Of a stretch of 64,000 nucleotides of DNA, positions 30,026 to 40,244 are shown one piece after another. The notes under the pieces were generated by a model. It saw only the letters and a program-made list of their open reading frames with translations. It was not told the origin of the DNA and did not search any database. The stretch lies in assembly GCF_000234665.1 (NCBI RefSeq), contig NC_018313.1:472377-536376 (forward strand), in the 5' to 3' direction. The DNA comes from Leishmania mexicana MHOM/GT/2001/U1103. Taxonomy: Eukaryota; Euglenozoa; Kinetoplastea; Trypanosomatida; Trypanosomatidae. The number at the start of each line of letters is the position of its first letter. The first letter of the stretch is position 1. The translations under genes were made by a program, and so were the position numbers.

Positions 30026-31993
30026 TCACTCCCTCGCCGTGACGTAGATGGTCAGCACCAGAAATGTGAGCCCAACACCGCCGCCGATGAGAGCGCCGCC
30101 AGAGCCAGCGTCGCACATGAAGTAGGAGTCGCTTACCTTCACGCAGAGGGCGCCGGAGAGGATCATCGTGAGCGGGTTCAGGCACACCAGCGCCGCTGTC
30201 GTCGCCACGCCTAAGATCATGTTCGACGCCGTCTTGAAGATGATCTGTGCGAATAGCATTATGACCCACATAACACCGGCGGTGATGTGGCACAGGAAGG
30301 CGTAGTGGAGGAAGTGGTCGTGCATCCGCTGGAAGGCGCTTCGTACCTGTGGGTGCGTCGTCACCAGTGGGACATAGTACCACTTCCACGCTGCTGCATT
30401 GCCGTACCACAGCTCGGTTGACTTCGGCGGATTCTCCGTCGTTTCGCGATTGATGGCTGAGCTGCAGCGCAGGCTAATGGTGGAGAAGGTCGTCGGCCGC
30501 TTCGACGGGTCGAGCCAGTCTGCGGTGGTGGGGTAGAGCTGATCACGTCTCGCCTTGACGCTCGAGTACATGGGCTGCGACAGCGCCACCACCTGCGGGA
30601 GGCCCGACTTGTTGCACCACAGCCCGCTAATCTGCACACTGACGGAGAAGGGATCGAACAATATGGCGTAGTGGGTGCCAACGTCCCTGCCCGCCAGGAG
30701 CGCCGACTCATTCTGGAACACCGCCGAGGAGTAGGTTGCGTCGAAGTACATAAGAACAAAGCACATGGGCGCCGTGTCGAAGCCCTCGCCGCTTTTCGTC
30801 ACACAATACGGTATCAGTTGTTTTTCGTTTTCGTCGAGGGTGATGGGCCGCCACCGCAGGTCGCTCAGCTCCGCCGGCACCAGCGCGAAGCTCGGCAGGT
30901 TCTTGCTCGAGTACGCCTCGCACGGTGCCGACATTGTGAGGTCGATGGTCGGCCCGTCCAGCACGTGCCTCGAAGCCTGAACGCGGGTGAAAGCAAGGGC
31001 CGAGATGGTGCCCAGGATCATGCTGCACACGAGCATGAACACACACCACGCGAGGATGCGCATGGTACTGTGCTTGTTCGTGCTCGAGACGGAGTTTCCA
31101 GCCAGCGGGAAGATGACAAGGGTTATCTCCAGAAGTGTTGCAACAATGAGCAGCACAAAGGTCGTGATGCCGAGGTTCAAGTCGGAGCTGAGCGCCGTGC
31201 GGAGAAACCCCAAGAAGTAGGCGACGACAAAGTTTGCCGTGAGCATCACCCCCACCATAATCCCTGTCGCGACACACCACCGAATGTGCTTTGCTGTGCC
31301 GATGATGTACTCCTTCTTCTTGTAGTCCTCGACCTTCATGCGCTCTCGGATGTACTCGTCACGCGTCACCACCTTTGTCTTGGCGACGATGCGGCGCACA
31401 TCGTGCGGTAGGTTCACCTGCTTCCTCCATTCCCTGCAGCGGAAGTACGTCCAGTGCGGTGCCAAGTTCGCGTAAAAGCGCCAGAAGCGGCACACGCTGC
31501 CGAGTTCAACCATGTCTGCGTGCGTGTTCGTGTCCACGTAAAGCAGTATAATGCACACAATGTCTGCTGAGAACGGGCCCGTTTTCACTGGCAACACCGC
31601 CTCTGCCACGTTGTCTCCATCGCTGCCGCGGCCAGCCCGGGCGTGTAATCGGCTGCGCGCGTCGTTGGCGGTGATGCAGGAGCGGAAGTTCACCACCGCG
31701 CGCGGCTGCCCGGTGAAGGTGAAGTCGCCTGACGCCTCGCGCAAGTGATGCATGCGCACCGACGACGTGGTGACCGGGTACGACGAGGAGCGCGTGCGTG
31801 TGTCAGCCGTGACACTCGTCTCTGAGAACGCGTCATCGATGCGGGCCACGTTCAGCGACGGAGTGAAGGCACACTTCTCTGACCGCCCCCTCGCCACACC
31901 GTGCGGCGCCGCCCCATCGCGGGACCGCGGATTGAGCTCATCGTAGACTACGCCAATGGAGTCGAGCGAGGTGGTCCGCTTGAAAAACCCCAT
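30026..31993 (-). CDS. Polytopic membrane protein with an F-box-like segment
   Basis: The 655-residue product starts at the ATG at 31993 (MGFFKRTTSL; the frame upstream opens only with TTG). Residues about 140-182 read FSADIVCIILLYVDTNTHAD, then MVELGSVCRFWRFYANLAPH, then W. This matches an F-box pattern (L/F-P-x-D-hydrophobic...C-x-x-W). About six membrane helices follow: near 240-264, 275-296 and 312-336, and three in the last 120 residues. A large cysteine-containing loop with N-x-S/T sites separates the two sets. F-box proteins normally link substrates to SCF ubiquitin ligases through SKP1, and an F-box on a membrane protein is unusual. The 3' region carries a SIDER-like copy. Confidence 0.8.
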   Translation of the reverse strand: MGFFKRTTSLDSIGVVYDELNPRSRDGAAPHGVARGRSEKCAFTPSLNVARIDDAFSETSVTADTRTRSSSYPVTTSSVRMHHLREASGDFTFTGQPRAVVNFRSCITANDARSRLHARAGRGSDGDNVAEAVLPVKTGPFSADIVCIILLYVDTNTHADMVELGSVCRFWRFYANLAPHWTYFRCREWRKQVNLPHDVRRIVAKTKVVTRDEYIRERMKVEDYKKKEYIIGTAKHIRWCVATGIMVGVMLTANFVVAYFLGFLRTALSSDLNLGITTFVLLIVATLLEITLVIFPLAGNSVSSTNKHSTMRILAWCVFMLVCSMILGTISALAFTRVQASRHVLDGPTIDLTMSAPCEAYSSKNLPSFALVPAELSDLRWRPITLDENEKQLIPYCVTKSGEGFDTAPMCFVLMYFDATYSSAVFQNESALLAGRDVGTHYAILFDPFSVSVQISGLWCNKSGLPQVVALSQPMYSSVKARRDQLYPTTADWLDPSKRPTTFSTISLRCSSAINRETTENPPKSTELWYGNAAAWKWYYVPLVTTHPQVRSAFQRMHDHFLHYAFLCHITAGVMWVIMLFAQIIFKTASNMILGVATTAALVCLNPLTMILSGALCVKVSDSYFMCDAGSGGALIGGGVGLTFLVLTIYVTARE

Positions 31994-32768
31994 ATGCCCC
32001 AACGTGCACTGTGCAGCCTATATGACGTGACACACGAACACAACAAGAGGCGTTGCTGCCCTAAGCAGGAGAACGAGTGGTGAAGTGAGGGTGTGCCGTG
32101 CGGAGGGGGGGGGGGGCTCTCCCTTCCCGTCCGCGCCTTGGATTTGGTGCGGGTGCGCAAAACAGCAGAGAACTCGTGCACGGAAGCTCAGAGTTCCTCT
32201 CAGTCATGACAGGGGCACTGAGGAGGGAAGGGAGGGGGGAGGGGCAGTCGAAGGCAGAGCGGTGACAGTCACTTCTGGACGGGGTACGCAGTGCAGCAAA
32301 CATCACGAGACGCACGTCCGGTGCTGGAGACGCGACTCCCCTACCAGCCACGCCGTGCAGGTCAGTGAAAATGGCGCCACACGCCCCTTTGCGAGCTGAT
32401 CGAGCGGCATTGTTCACTGCGTACCGCTTTCTTCTCTGCGCTCGCTTCAGGGCTCGCCACCCACCACACATGCACGCCTGTGAGGCGGTGCGGCCACGCC
32501 TATGCGTGGGGGGTCTCCGGCTGCGTTCACAGCTGCATCAGCCAGCGATAATGCATGTTTACAACGTCAGCTGGACGAGCAGGTCGCTTTAGTCGGACAA
32601 GCCAAACACTGCAAGGAAAGAACATTAAACACTGACAACGAGCGGCTGCGTGCAGTCGCGCGCACACGTCGCCCTCGAGGCTGCGACGGCTTTCCACCGC
32701 CGGGCCTCTTCTTCACGTTTCTTTGTCGTCCCTGTGTCAAAACACCTCGGCCACGGGGCTCAAAGGCG
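31994..32768. other. Intergenic/UTR stretch
   Basis: No gene is supported; a G-run at about 32105-32116 lies upstream of the F-box-like gene and reads as a C tract on the coding strand. Confidence 0.55.
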
Positions 32769-34382
32769 CTACACCGCTGCTGGCGTGTTTGGCACTGACA
32801 CAAGGTGCCCAGTGATGGGCGAGACGATGGTGGTAGTGGCCAACCCGCACGTCCCCCGCGACCCTCGCGAGCCGCGGTACACAAGACAGTCCATGCGATG
32901 GAACAAAAGCCAAAGAGTGCGCAGCTCGCGAATGTGGCGCCGCCATGGCATGGCAGAGGTAATGTCCGTCTTGCGCAACCCGCAGTGGTCAGAAGTGTCC
33001 TGCCGCATCACGAGTAGCGACCACAGACCGTACATGGCATCATGCGTTGTCTGGTACAACTCGTAGAAGGACTCCAGGAGCACAGCGGGAACGTCGCAGT
33101 AGGAGGTCCGCAGGGACGCACTACCGTCGCTGTTGTCGGCGCGTGTGTAGCCTGGCACGGGGCCAGAGTCGGTGACGTAGACGGCGCTACGCAGCTTGCG
33201 GCCAGCTGGGTCGGCGTACAGCTGGAAGCACGAGGTGGCCAGCGCTTCAGCAGCCTGCAGCACATTGTCTTCACTGTACCGCGCAGAGGATGGGCGTTCC
33301 GGGTAGCGATGAGCGCCGTAGCGGATGCCTTGGGCCAACACTCCGGCCAGCGCGCACATGCGTGGTGTGGCTACGGGCACCAAGGCCTCTGCACGAGAGC
33401 CTACAAACGTGAAGTTCATTGCCTGCGCCCCCGCGGTGACGGTGCGCGTGTAGAAGAGGTCCTGCACAATCGACATCACAGCAGCATCGTATGCCTCCAC
33501 AAGCTGCTTGTCCGAGTCCCGCCGTCCACCCAGCACCCACAACTGCAGCAAGAGACGCGTAAAAGGAATTACTGCGTCGTAGGTGCCGGACCGCAAGGGG
33601 AGAAGGTGCGAGTCATGCAGCGGCGGCACCGCTGCCACCTGCTCGCCAGGACGCCAGTACGACTCACTGGCCTTACGCAAGGTGTCGTATGCCGCCGTGA
33701 TGCTTTCAGTGGGGGATGAGGCACCCCCGGCTGTGGCGCGGCTCCACACCTCACGGCTAAATGCTGACCACGAGGAGGCAGCTGGAGTCACTGCTGGCGT
33801 AGGTGTTTCGGACATATCCTTCAACAATTCCCGCACCTCATCCGCCTCACCGGCCTCACCCTTCATCGACCACACCACCGCCGCACTCTCGAGTGCCTCG
33901 CGCACGGCAGCAAGCGCCTCTGAGGACGCAGCGGATGCCGCTGCGCTCAGCGTCGCTTCAGCCGCCGCCTTCAGTTCCTTTGCCTTTGGGGCCCAGTCAG
34001 TGCTGGCTCCGGTAAGCAACACGAGATCCCACGCAGCAAGCTGTGCCTCCGGTAAGTGTTTTGTGAAGGGCATCACCTTCGTGAGTGACGCGGTGACGTA
34101 CTCCATAGCTTCCTGTATGATGTGCACCTCAGGGATTGGGGCGGCCGGCCAGCGGTGCGGCCAGAAGACCTCTTTCGGGATCGACCCAGTCGCATGCTTC
34201 GCCTCCGCTGCTGACACCTTCGCCTTGGCGCGTTCTCTCACGCCAATGGCCAGGCTCTCGGCGATCAGACTGATTACGAGGATGTATGCCACGACGCCCA
34301 ACACCGCGAACACGATATAGCGGTCGATAAAGCGCAAGTGGTGCCTAATACGTCGCCGCTGCATCTGCGTCCAGAAATCCAT
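32769..34382 (-). CDS. GH47 alpha-mannosidase-like type II membrane protein, catalytic motifs altered
   Basis: A 537-residue product from the ATG at 34382 (MDFWTQMQRR); the 147-codon upstream extension begins with GTG and spans the splice region. A basic N-terminus is followed by one membrane anchor (about 22-42), giving a type II topology typical of Golgi/ER glycosidases. The luminal part follows the GH47 order: LRSGTYDAVIPFTRLLLQLW, ALAGVLAQGI, an AEALATSCFQLY helix, VLLESFYELYQTTHDAMYG and a final TLWLLF helix before SPITGHLV. Signature residues differ: the usual GLxPE reads KLRSA, RPExxES reads VPAVLLES, and the terminal NTEAHP reads PITGHL. It may therefore be a lectin-like pseudoenzyme. 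Assignment is by motif order only. Confidence 0.6.
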   Translation of the reverse strand: MDFWTQMQRRRIRHHLRFIDRYIVFAVLGVVAYILVISLIAESLAIGVRERAKAKVSAAEAKHATGSIPKEVFWPHRWPAAPIPEVHIIQEAMEYVTASLTKVMPFTKHLPEAQLAAWDLVLLTGASTDWAPKAKELKAAAEATLSAAASAASSEALAAVREALESAAVVWSMKGEAGEADEVRELLKDMSETPTPAVTPAASSWSAFSREVWSRATAGGASSPTESITAAYDTLRKASESYWRPGEQVAAVPPLHDSHLLPLRSGTYDAVIPFTRLLLQLWVLGGRRDSDKQLVEAYDAAVMSIVQDLFYTRTVTAGAQAMNFTFVGSRAEALVPVATPRMCALAGVLAQGIRYGAHRYPERPSSARYSEDNVLQAAEALATSCFQLYADPAGRKLRSAVYVTDSGPVPGYTRADNSDGSASLRTSYCDVPAVLLESFYELYQTTHDAMYGLWSLLVMRQDTSDHCGLRKTDITSAMPWRRHIRELRTLWLLFHRMDCLVYRGSRGSRGTCGLATTTIVSPITGHLVSVPNTPAAV

Positions 34383-35072
34383 ATGTGCGAGAAATGTGAA
34401 GCACTGGAGGAGGGGATGGTGGGGGGATGCGCTTAGCTGACTGGTGGGTGGTGGAGGGGGAGGGGACGGTGAAGAACACGTGACGATACGATGTGCAGCA
34501 GACCGGGAGCGATAGCCTGTCTGCCCACTTTCTCTGTCGGTGCCGGTATTCAAGTGTGCCCGTACGCTGACCATCAAAGTGGCAAACAGTGATGAGGAAG
34601 AGGGGATGGAAGCGGGCGGAGTGGCTCGTGAGAGAACAAAGTGACCGGCGCACAAGACCAACCAAGGGAGCTGCATCGTGGACAGCGGAAAAGTGCAACA
34701 ACGGAAAGCCATGGCAACTCGTGGCGTCTCCATCAACAGCACGTTCCGACGCGATTCAAGCCACGACGCAGCTGGGGACGGCATCACGCCAAGAAGCATT
34801 GCTTCATGTGCATCAGTCACCAAACGCCCGTGACGCGGCGGCTCACAAGGAGCAAGGAGGCCTTGCCAAGAGAGGCGAAGCAGGGAAGATCGGAAGCCGT
34901 TGAGCTCACACGCATGTCACCTAGCCTCTTCTCCTTTCCTCACGCAGGTGCATGCATGCAGGGCGGTGCGGAGTTGAGAAGGAGGGGGGGGGCGGATGTT
35001 ATAGCGCCCATTGCTGCTGTCCCTCGGTGCACGCAACGCGTCTACACGGAGAGGATACGGATGCGTCCAGCG
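34383..35072. other. Intergenic/UTR stretch
   Basis: It contains the C/T-rich splice region of the GH47-like gene (about 34411-34475 on the minus strand). No gene is seen. Confidence 0.55.
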
Positions 35073-35708
35073 CTACTCTCCGTGCTCTGAGCAGAGCACC
35101 GCTCCGTGGACCATGCGTAGGCATCCGAATCTTGTGCACTTGCGCGGCCGAGTCCGGCAATACGAGCACACGCGCTCTTGTGCCTGGACGTCTTCCTGCG
35201 ATAGCGCTCGCAGGCACCCGAACGTCTGGCACGTCGAAGCAAAGAGCGCCGGCGCCGGTGGCGAGCCTTTCGCCCCAGGCACCCAATGCGAGGTGCAGAC
35301 ACGTGCCTCACGCTCGGTGCACCCGCTCACAGACGTCGAACTATCTTCACCGCAGTGGTGTGAAAAGGTCGAAACTGCCGCGACATCTGTACCGAATGGA
35401 AACGAGAGCACCGCCACGCCTTCCCACACGCTCTTCGACAGCGGAAGCAGCTGCAAGAGGCGGTCACGCGCACCCACCAGCATCGCAAAAGCCGCGGCAA
35501 TGGATGGCGCCTCCGAGGCGGAGACAGGCCCACTCGCCTTGTCGGGGTGAATGCGAAGGGCCTGCGCGTGAAAAGCACTTTGTATGGATTCGCGCGACAA
35601 GGGCCCCCACTGAGAGAGACGCAGGACGTCCCTATCAGAGGAGCACGACACGATACTCTGGGCTACATCAAGCGCAGACATGTGCGTCAACGATGTAAGG
35701 CCGGCCAT
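35073..35708 (-). CDS. J-domain protein with Cys-rich C-terminus
   Basis: A 211-residue product if it starts at the ATG at 35708. Alternatives are an upstream ATG at 35831 (252 residues, but the added part spans a pyrimidine tract) or one at 35681. A J-domain-like helical segment carries HPD at residues 54-56 within ALRIHPDKASG, the motif that stimulates Hsp70 ATPase, followed by AAAFAMLVGARDRLL. The C-terminal 55 residues hold about nine cysteines and end in FGCLRMVHGAVLCSEHGE, resembling a zinc-binding module. This is a class C (type III) J protein by layout. Client and compartment are unknown. Confidence 0.75.
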   Translation of the reverse strand: MAGLTSLTHMSALDVAQSIVSCSSDRDVLRLSQWGPLSRESIQSAFHAQALRIHPDKASGPVSASEAPSIAAAFAMLVGARDRLLQLLPLSKSVWEGVAVLSFPFGTDVAAVSTFSHHCGEDSSTSVSGCTEREARVCTSHWVPGAKGSPPAPALFASTCQTFGCLRALSQEDVQAQERVCSYCRTRPRKCTRFGCLRMVHGAVLCSEHGE

Positions 35709-36132
35709 CCACACGGAAAGACCATCTCTGTGCACTTGTCGAGAAACCCCATGTGAGAGAGTGAGAGGCGGGGCGGGGCGGGTAAGAAGAATAAAAGGCG
35801 CAAAAGCGCGCTCGTAGAGAGAGAGCGCCATCGAAAACGTGCGCGCGAATGCCGTCAGACCTCACTCTGCTTGCCAAGGAGGCACCCCGTCCCTCGGGCA
35901 GCGCGGAAGAGACCCGTTTGTCGAGTGCATCCTTACGCAGGGAACATCCCCCAGGGCGAGAGTACATCAACGCAGAGCTTGAGGAGGAGGCAAAGGCCCT
36001 CGCGCGTACATGCGCTCACCCTTTGTCATCTTTCTGTCTGTTTGTTAGTGGGAGTGTGTGACGAGAAGGGGGGGGGCGCCTGCAGGAGACGCCAAGGAGA
36101 CACAGCTCCTCTGTGAGGGCGAGCTCGCCTGC
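35709..36132. other. Short intergenic stretch
   Basis: It contains the C/T tract (about 35755-35800 on the minus strand) and AG sites upstream of the J-protein gene. No other feature is seen. Confidence 0.5.
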
Positions 36133-37851
36133 TCACAACTGCTGCGGGGGGAACACCTTGTTGTTGCTGTACCGATTTCGCTCCAGTTGCTCGCGCTGCT
36201 CGCGCAGACGCTGGAGTCCCTCTGGCACGCCAACTACGAACTCACCAGGCCGCCCCTTGCGCCGGACATCCGTCAGATGCGCGATTCGGTTGCGAAGACC
36301 GCGACTCCACAGCAGCGCTGCCTCGCGGTTCTTCTCTTCGTTGTTGCGCAGAAAACCAAAGCACCACAGCCACTGCACCTCCCGCGCCATCTCCTGCTGC
36401 CCGACAGCTGTTGGTGACGCAGGGTCGAAGGTACCGCTGCGTGTGCGAGCTGTGGAGCTTGTGGAGGGAGTGTGGCCCGTCTGCTGCGCGGCCTCCTCAT
36501 CCTCGTCGCAGGCGTACAGCTCCCAGTACTGGCGCTTCTCAATGCGGTGCACTTCGTCAGCCACGGCAGCCGCCTTGCCAGACAATCGACCGCGCCCGTG
36601 CTCAGCGGTAGGTTGCGGCGATCGGGGCTGGTCACCAAACAGGCACCCGCGTTGACCCATGTGGTTGTACCGCAGTACCAGCTCCTCTCCTGTCTCGATT
36701 GTGCGCGAGGCCGTGACGCAGACGTCGCCGCTGTCCTCGCACTGGTAGACAACGTTGGCATTCGCGCGGCTTGTGTGGTTCAGCATGTCCACAAACGGCA
36801 CAATCGACAGCTGCGGAGGGCCAGGGCGGCGCCAGTTCAGGTTGACCGCACGGGAGCGAGTCATGAAGTGCGCCCAGCGCAGCGCGCTTTCTTCACCAAG
36901 CCAAACATCGGAGTCTTGCACTGCCTCCAACTTGGATGCGCACGGCCCACAATACGGGAGCAGTAGCACTGGCAGCAAGGCGTCCACAAGGTGCGTCTGC
37001 AGCTGCCGCTCCCACGTCAGGAAGAGGTGCAGGGCGCCTTCTTCCGCTTCGGCGACCCCGCCGCGTGCCCGCTGCGACTGGCGCTGTCGCTGCGTCAGGG
37101 CGGACATGCGCCCCTTAAAATAATTCGTGAGCACCGTCGGCGTGAGGGCTGTCTCTATCTCCGGTCGCTGCAGGTCAGCGAGCTCCAACTCACCCTGCTC
37201 CACCGCCTGCACCATGAGCTCTGTCGAGGCCGCCGCCACATCCTCACCAGGAGCGACTTCTGTTGTACGTTGCCCAAGCCGCAGTCGACGAGGTAGCGGC
37301 TCGACGTCGTCGTGATTGAGGAAGCTGCGGCGCAGCAGTGCACCCATTGGTGGGGGTCGGCGCGGCAGTGCATCGGCCCACACACGCAGTGGGCTCTCGG
37401 GAGGCAGGACGTCAGCGTTCAGCGGACTGCGTGTGAGATACAGAGCCACGGTCACGAGCAGCGCGTCGCGGGAGAGCAGTAGGTGTGGCGGCATCGAGGC
37501 TGCCGAAGGGAGCGCTGAGATGCGGCTGACCAGATCATCAAAGCGCTGCGCGGCGAGCGGCTGGAGGCCAGTTGCCGCGGTCGCGTCCGTTTGTGACGGC
37601 ACTCCGCGACAAGCTCGCCGCAGCAGCTGTGAGGCGCGCTCTCCTGTCATGATGCTATCGTACTTCACAGTGCCAAGGTGCTCACCACGGTGGATGCGGG
37701 AGGTGGCAACGATGGTGCGAACCGGCATTGCTTCACCGGCGGGCGTGCCGTTTGAGTACGGTCGAACGGTTTGCCGCAGCTTTGCGGCTTTGACGTCGCG
37801 CATGCACTGTGACAGCCATTCGCTGCCGCGGTGTAGCGTGGAGGGAGGCAT
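36133..37851 (-). CDS. SET-domain lysine methyltransferase (LSMT/RKM/SETD-type)
   Basis: A 572-residue protein. An N-terminal SET segment (TIVATSRIHRGEHLGTV, near residues 47-62) is followed by a long split region and then the core SET motif at about 350-395. The motif reads VPFVDMLNHTSRANANV, then TASRTIETGEELVLRYN, including the conserved N-H and the final Y that bind S-adenosylmethionine. An extended helical C-terminus follows, as in the Rubisco large-subunit methyltransferase-like group, which methylates non-histone proteins such as ribosomal proteins and elongation factors. The substrate cannot be named. ATG at 37851 (MPPSTLHRGS). Length is ordinary for the family. Confidence 0.88.
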   Translation of the reverse strand: MPPSTLHRGSEWLSQCMRDVKAAKLRQTVRPYSNGTPAGEAMPVRTIVATSRIHRGEHLGTVKYDSIMTGERASQLLRRACRGVPSQTDATAATGLQPLAAQRFDDLVSRISALPSAASMPPHLLLSRDALLVTVALYLTRSPLNADVLPPESPLRVWADALPRRPPPMGALLRRSFLNHDDVEPLPRRLRLGQRTTEVAPGEDVAAASTELMVQAVEQGELELADLQRPEIETALTPTVLTNYFKGRMSALTQRQRQSQRARGGVAEAEEGALHLFLTWERQLQTHLVDALLPVLLLPYCGPCASKLEAVQDSDVWLGEESALRWAHFMTRSRAVNLNWRRPGPPQLSIVPFVDMLNHTSRANANVVYQCEDSGDVCVTASRTIETGEELVLRYNHMGQRGCLFGDQPRSPQPTAEHGRGRLSGKAAAVADEVHRIEKRQYWELYACDEDEEAAQQTGHTPSTSSTARTRSGTFDPASPTAVGQQEMAREVQWLWCFGFLRNNEEKNREAALLWSRGLRNRIAHLTDVRRKGRPGEFVVGVPEGLQRLREQREQLERNRYSNNKVFPPQQL

Positions 37852-39067
37852 CGCTTCCAGTGACGGCGGACCGAGTGCGGAGCGTCACCCGGAGAGGCGC
37901 CACAGTCACACAAAACACCACAGAGGTGCGTCAGGGAGAAGCACTGCAGACGGGCACGCACAGAAGCCTCCGTGCAAGCGGCTGCGCTCTAAAGGGGGAT
38001 AGGAAAACGGGAAGGCGAGCTGAACGCGCCTGCACGCGCCAAGCGTGGGAGCGACAGTGCAAGGGCCACACTCCAGAGGCACAAAAACGCGGCGGCGTCG
38101 CCTGCGGAGGAGATCCCCGCAGAGGTTGCGCACTCGCTTTGCGCGGCCGACCTGAGTCAGTCGGCGGTGAGTGCAGGAGGAGAGGCAGAGGGTCGCGAGA
38201 GAGAAGACAACGTTGCCGGAGTCCACATGAAGAGCTGGATTGGTAGTAGAATGATAAGACCGCTGTCGAAGGCACTGGAAGGATGGTGAAGGTAAGGGGG
38301 CAGTGAAGGGAGGGAGGGGTGGGTAGGTGGGTGGGCTCCAGTGGCGGAAGGGCGCGCCAGCGTAGTGTCGCCTTCGCAGGTGCGTGCGTGCGTGTTACAT
38401 GCGGCATACGTAGGCCGCCAAGACACACTACCGCGTACGCCCATGTCCCGACACTCGCTTGTATCTTATTGGTGCTCCCTTCGACGGACTGCAGTCCTCC
38501 CGTTGCAGTCACCGCCAGTGTCGCGGTGCTGCACCAGTGAAGCTTCTGCATTCGTGTCTAAGCCCGTGGAGAAAAGGCCAAGAAACGCGTTGCGAGAGCC
38601 AACTTGCGCACCGCCCGGCGAACCCGCACATACACAAATCCCATGGGCTCATGTTCAGTGAAGCCACGCAGAGGGAAGTGGAGGGGAGTGGGCGTGTTGC
38701 GCTGCTGAGTTAGATGATAATGCAAACATGGAGGAGGGGGAACAACATCACCAGACGTGATGGCAGGGGAGAAACAAAACGGCGCCGCGCGCACACACGC
38801 GTGCACAGACGCTGGGTCGAGTCTATCTGTCGGTGTGTCTGTGAGGAGAGAAAGGGGGGCGGAGCATGCGTGCTTGCCACAGAGGAGACAAGCGCCGCAA
38901 TGGCAAGCGTGCGTGACTGGAGGCTGCAAAGCGCACGACATTAATCATGGCGTCGAGGCGAAATCGTGTGTGTGCGTGTGTGTGTGTGTGTGAGGGGGGG
39001 GGGATAAAACGAGCAACCTAGAAAACAACGACGGCGACGGCTTGGCCAACCAAGGCATCGGCGCGCC
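37852..39067. other. Intergenic/UTR stretch
   Basis: No gene is supported across 1.2 kb. It contains GGGTGGGT runs near 38311-38335 and a TG repeat plus G-run at 38967-39003. Confidence 0.6.
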
Positions 39068-39487
39068 TTAAACGTAGTCCACTGCCATGTCGAAGTCGCC
39101 GCGCTCAGCCTGGCGGCGGGTCTCCTTTAGATCACGCTGCTCCGCCCGCTCCCTCCTCTGGGCAGCGTGGCGCTCAGAGAATTCACTACCGGCGGTGGGT
39201 TGGCGATCCTTGCCCATGACCGTTTCCTTGAACTCCTCCACCGTCATCTTGTGTTCCTTGGCCAGCGCCTCGTACTCCCTCTCAATCTCCTCGTTCGTCA
39301 CCTTCTTGACCTCCTGGGAGACCTTCTTCTTCGTGGTGCTGATCTCCTTCTCAATATCCTTCAGGCGCGCCTTGTTCTTCACGCCGGCGGCGGCGTACAT
39401 GTCCTCCGGGATGTTGGCGTCCTTCTGCTGGACACGCTCGTACAGCTCCCGGAGCGCGTCCAGCTTCTTGGAGTAGTCCACCGGCAT
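39068..39487 (-). CDS. Small charged coiled-coil protein, hypothetical
   Basis: The 139-residue product starts at the ATG at 39487 (MPVDYSKKLDAL); the frame above it opens with a non-ATG codon. It is almost wholly helical, with about 45 percent charged residues, including KDIEKEISTTKKKVSQEVKK and NEEIEREYEALAKEHKMT. These give a predicted coiled coil over residues 5-100. The C-terminus is Arg/Glu-rich and ends DMAVDYV. I do not recognise a family. A pyrimidine-rich stretch with TAG ending at 39493 lies just before the ATG, implying a very short 5'UTR if used. Confidence 0.75.
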   Translation of the reverse strand: MPVDYSKKLDALRELYERVQQKDANIPEDMYAAAGVKNKARLKDIEKEISTTKKKVSQEVKKVTNEEIEREYEALAKEHKMTVEEFKETVMGKDRQPTAGSEFSERHAAQRRERAEQRDLKETRRQAERGDFDMAVDYV

Positions 39488-40244
39488 TCGAGCTAGACAC
39501 AGGAAGCGAAGCAAAGGAGGTGTGTGAGGGGAGGGGGGAAAGACGGAACGACGGGTCTCTCTGTAAACAACTATGTATGTGTATGCGAGTGCCTGGCTTG
39601 GCGTGGCGGTGGACGAGAGCGAGAGGCGGATACGGTGGAGACCTTGTCATGTAGCGAGGCGAAGCCAAAAGAGGTCGGGAAGTAAACAAGTCTAGCACAG
39701 CAGTGAAGGCATCTCGTGCACGCGCGCGCACCCGCATACGCTCGCATGCAGTGAGAAGAGATGGTAGAAGAGGCGTCATGCATCGCAATGCGATCGCACA
39801 GGCGGCACCATGAGAGGCCTGTGACGGAGAGAGAGGCTGCCTTGTTGCCGATGTCGAAGGGTCACTCGTTGGCACGGCGAGTTCGCGCCAGTCACTCTCT
39901 CGCGCACCTACCTACACGCGCATGCTTTCTACTGCACGTGCATAGCCAAGAAGCAACCAAATTCGCTTGTAAATAGCGCACACACGCACACGCACACGCG
40001 CACGCACACAACGCAACAGACAGCCGCATCTCTGGAGTTGCGCATACAACGCCAGGTACGCACAGGACAGAAGAGAGACGAAAGACGCGGTCAAATATGC
40101 ACAAGAAGGGGCATGCGCCCGGGGGGGGGGAGGGGAGACGGTGCTGAGGGCGGCGGTGGCCTTCCACATCTCGTGATCTTGCCTCTCCTTCCTCACTTCT
40201 TGTGTGTGGTTCACCTCTGTGCCAGTCGACACAGCGCGCACCAT
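39488..40244. other. Intergenic/UTR stretch
   Basis: No gene is seen. Short CA repeats (about 39978-40012) and a G-run near 40120-40130 are the only notable features. Confidence 0.55.

Noticed and set aside
34383..34823. 147-codon N-terminal extension of the GH47-like protein
   Set aside because: Begins with GTG and spans a pyrimidine tract; the membrane anchor follows the ATG at 34382 directly.
37316..38002. Open plus-strand frame of 228 codons
   Set aside because: Mostly antisense to the SET-domain gene, with repeat-like composition and no homology signal.
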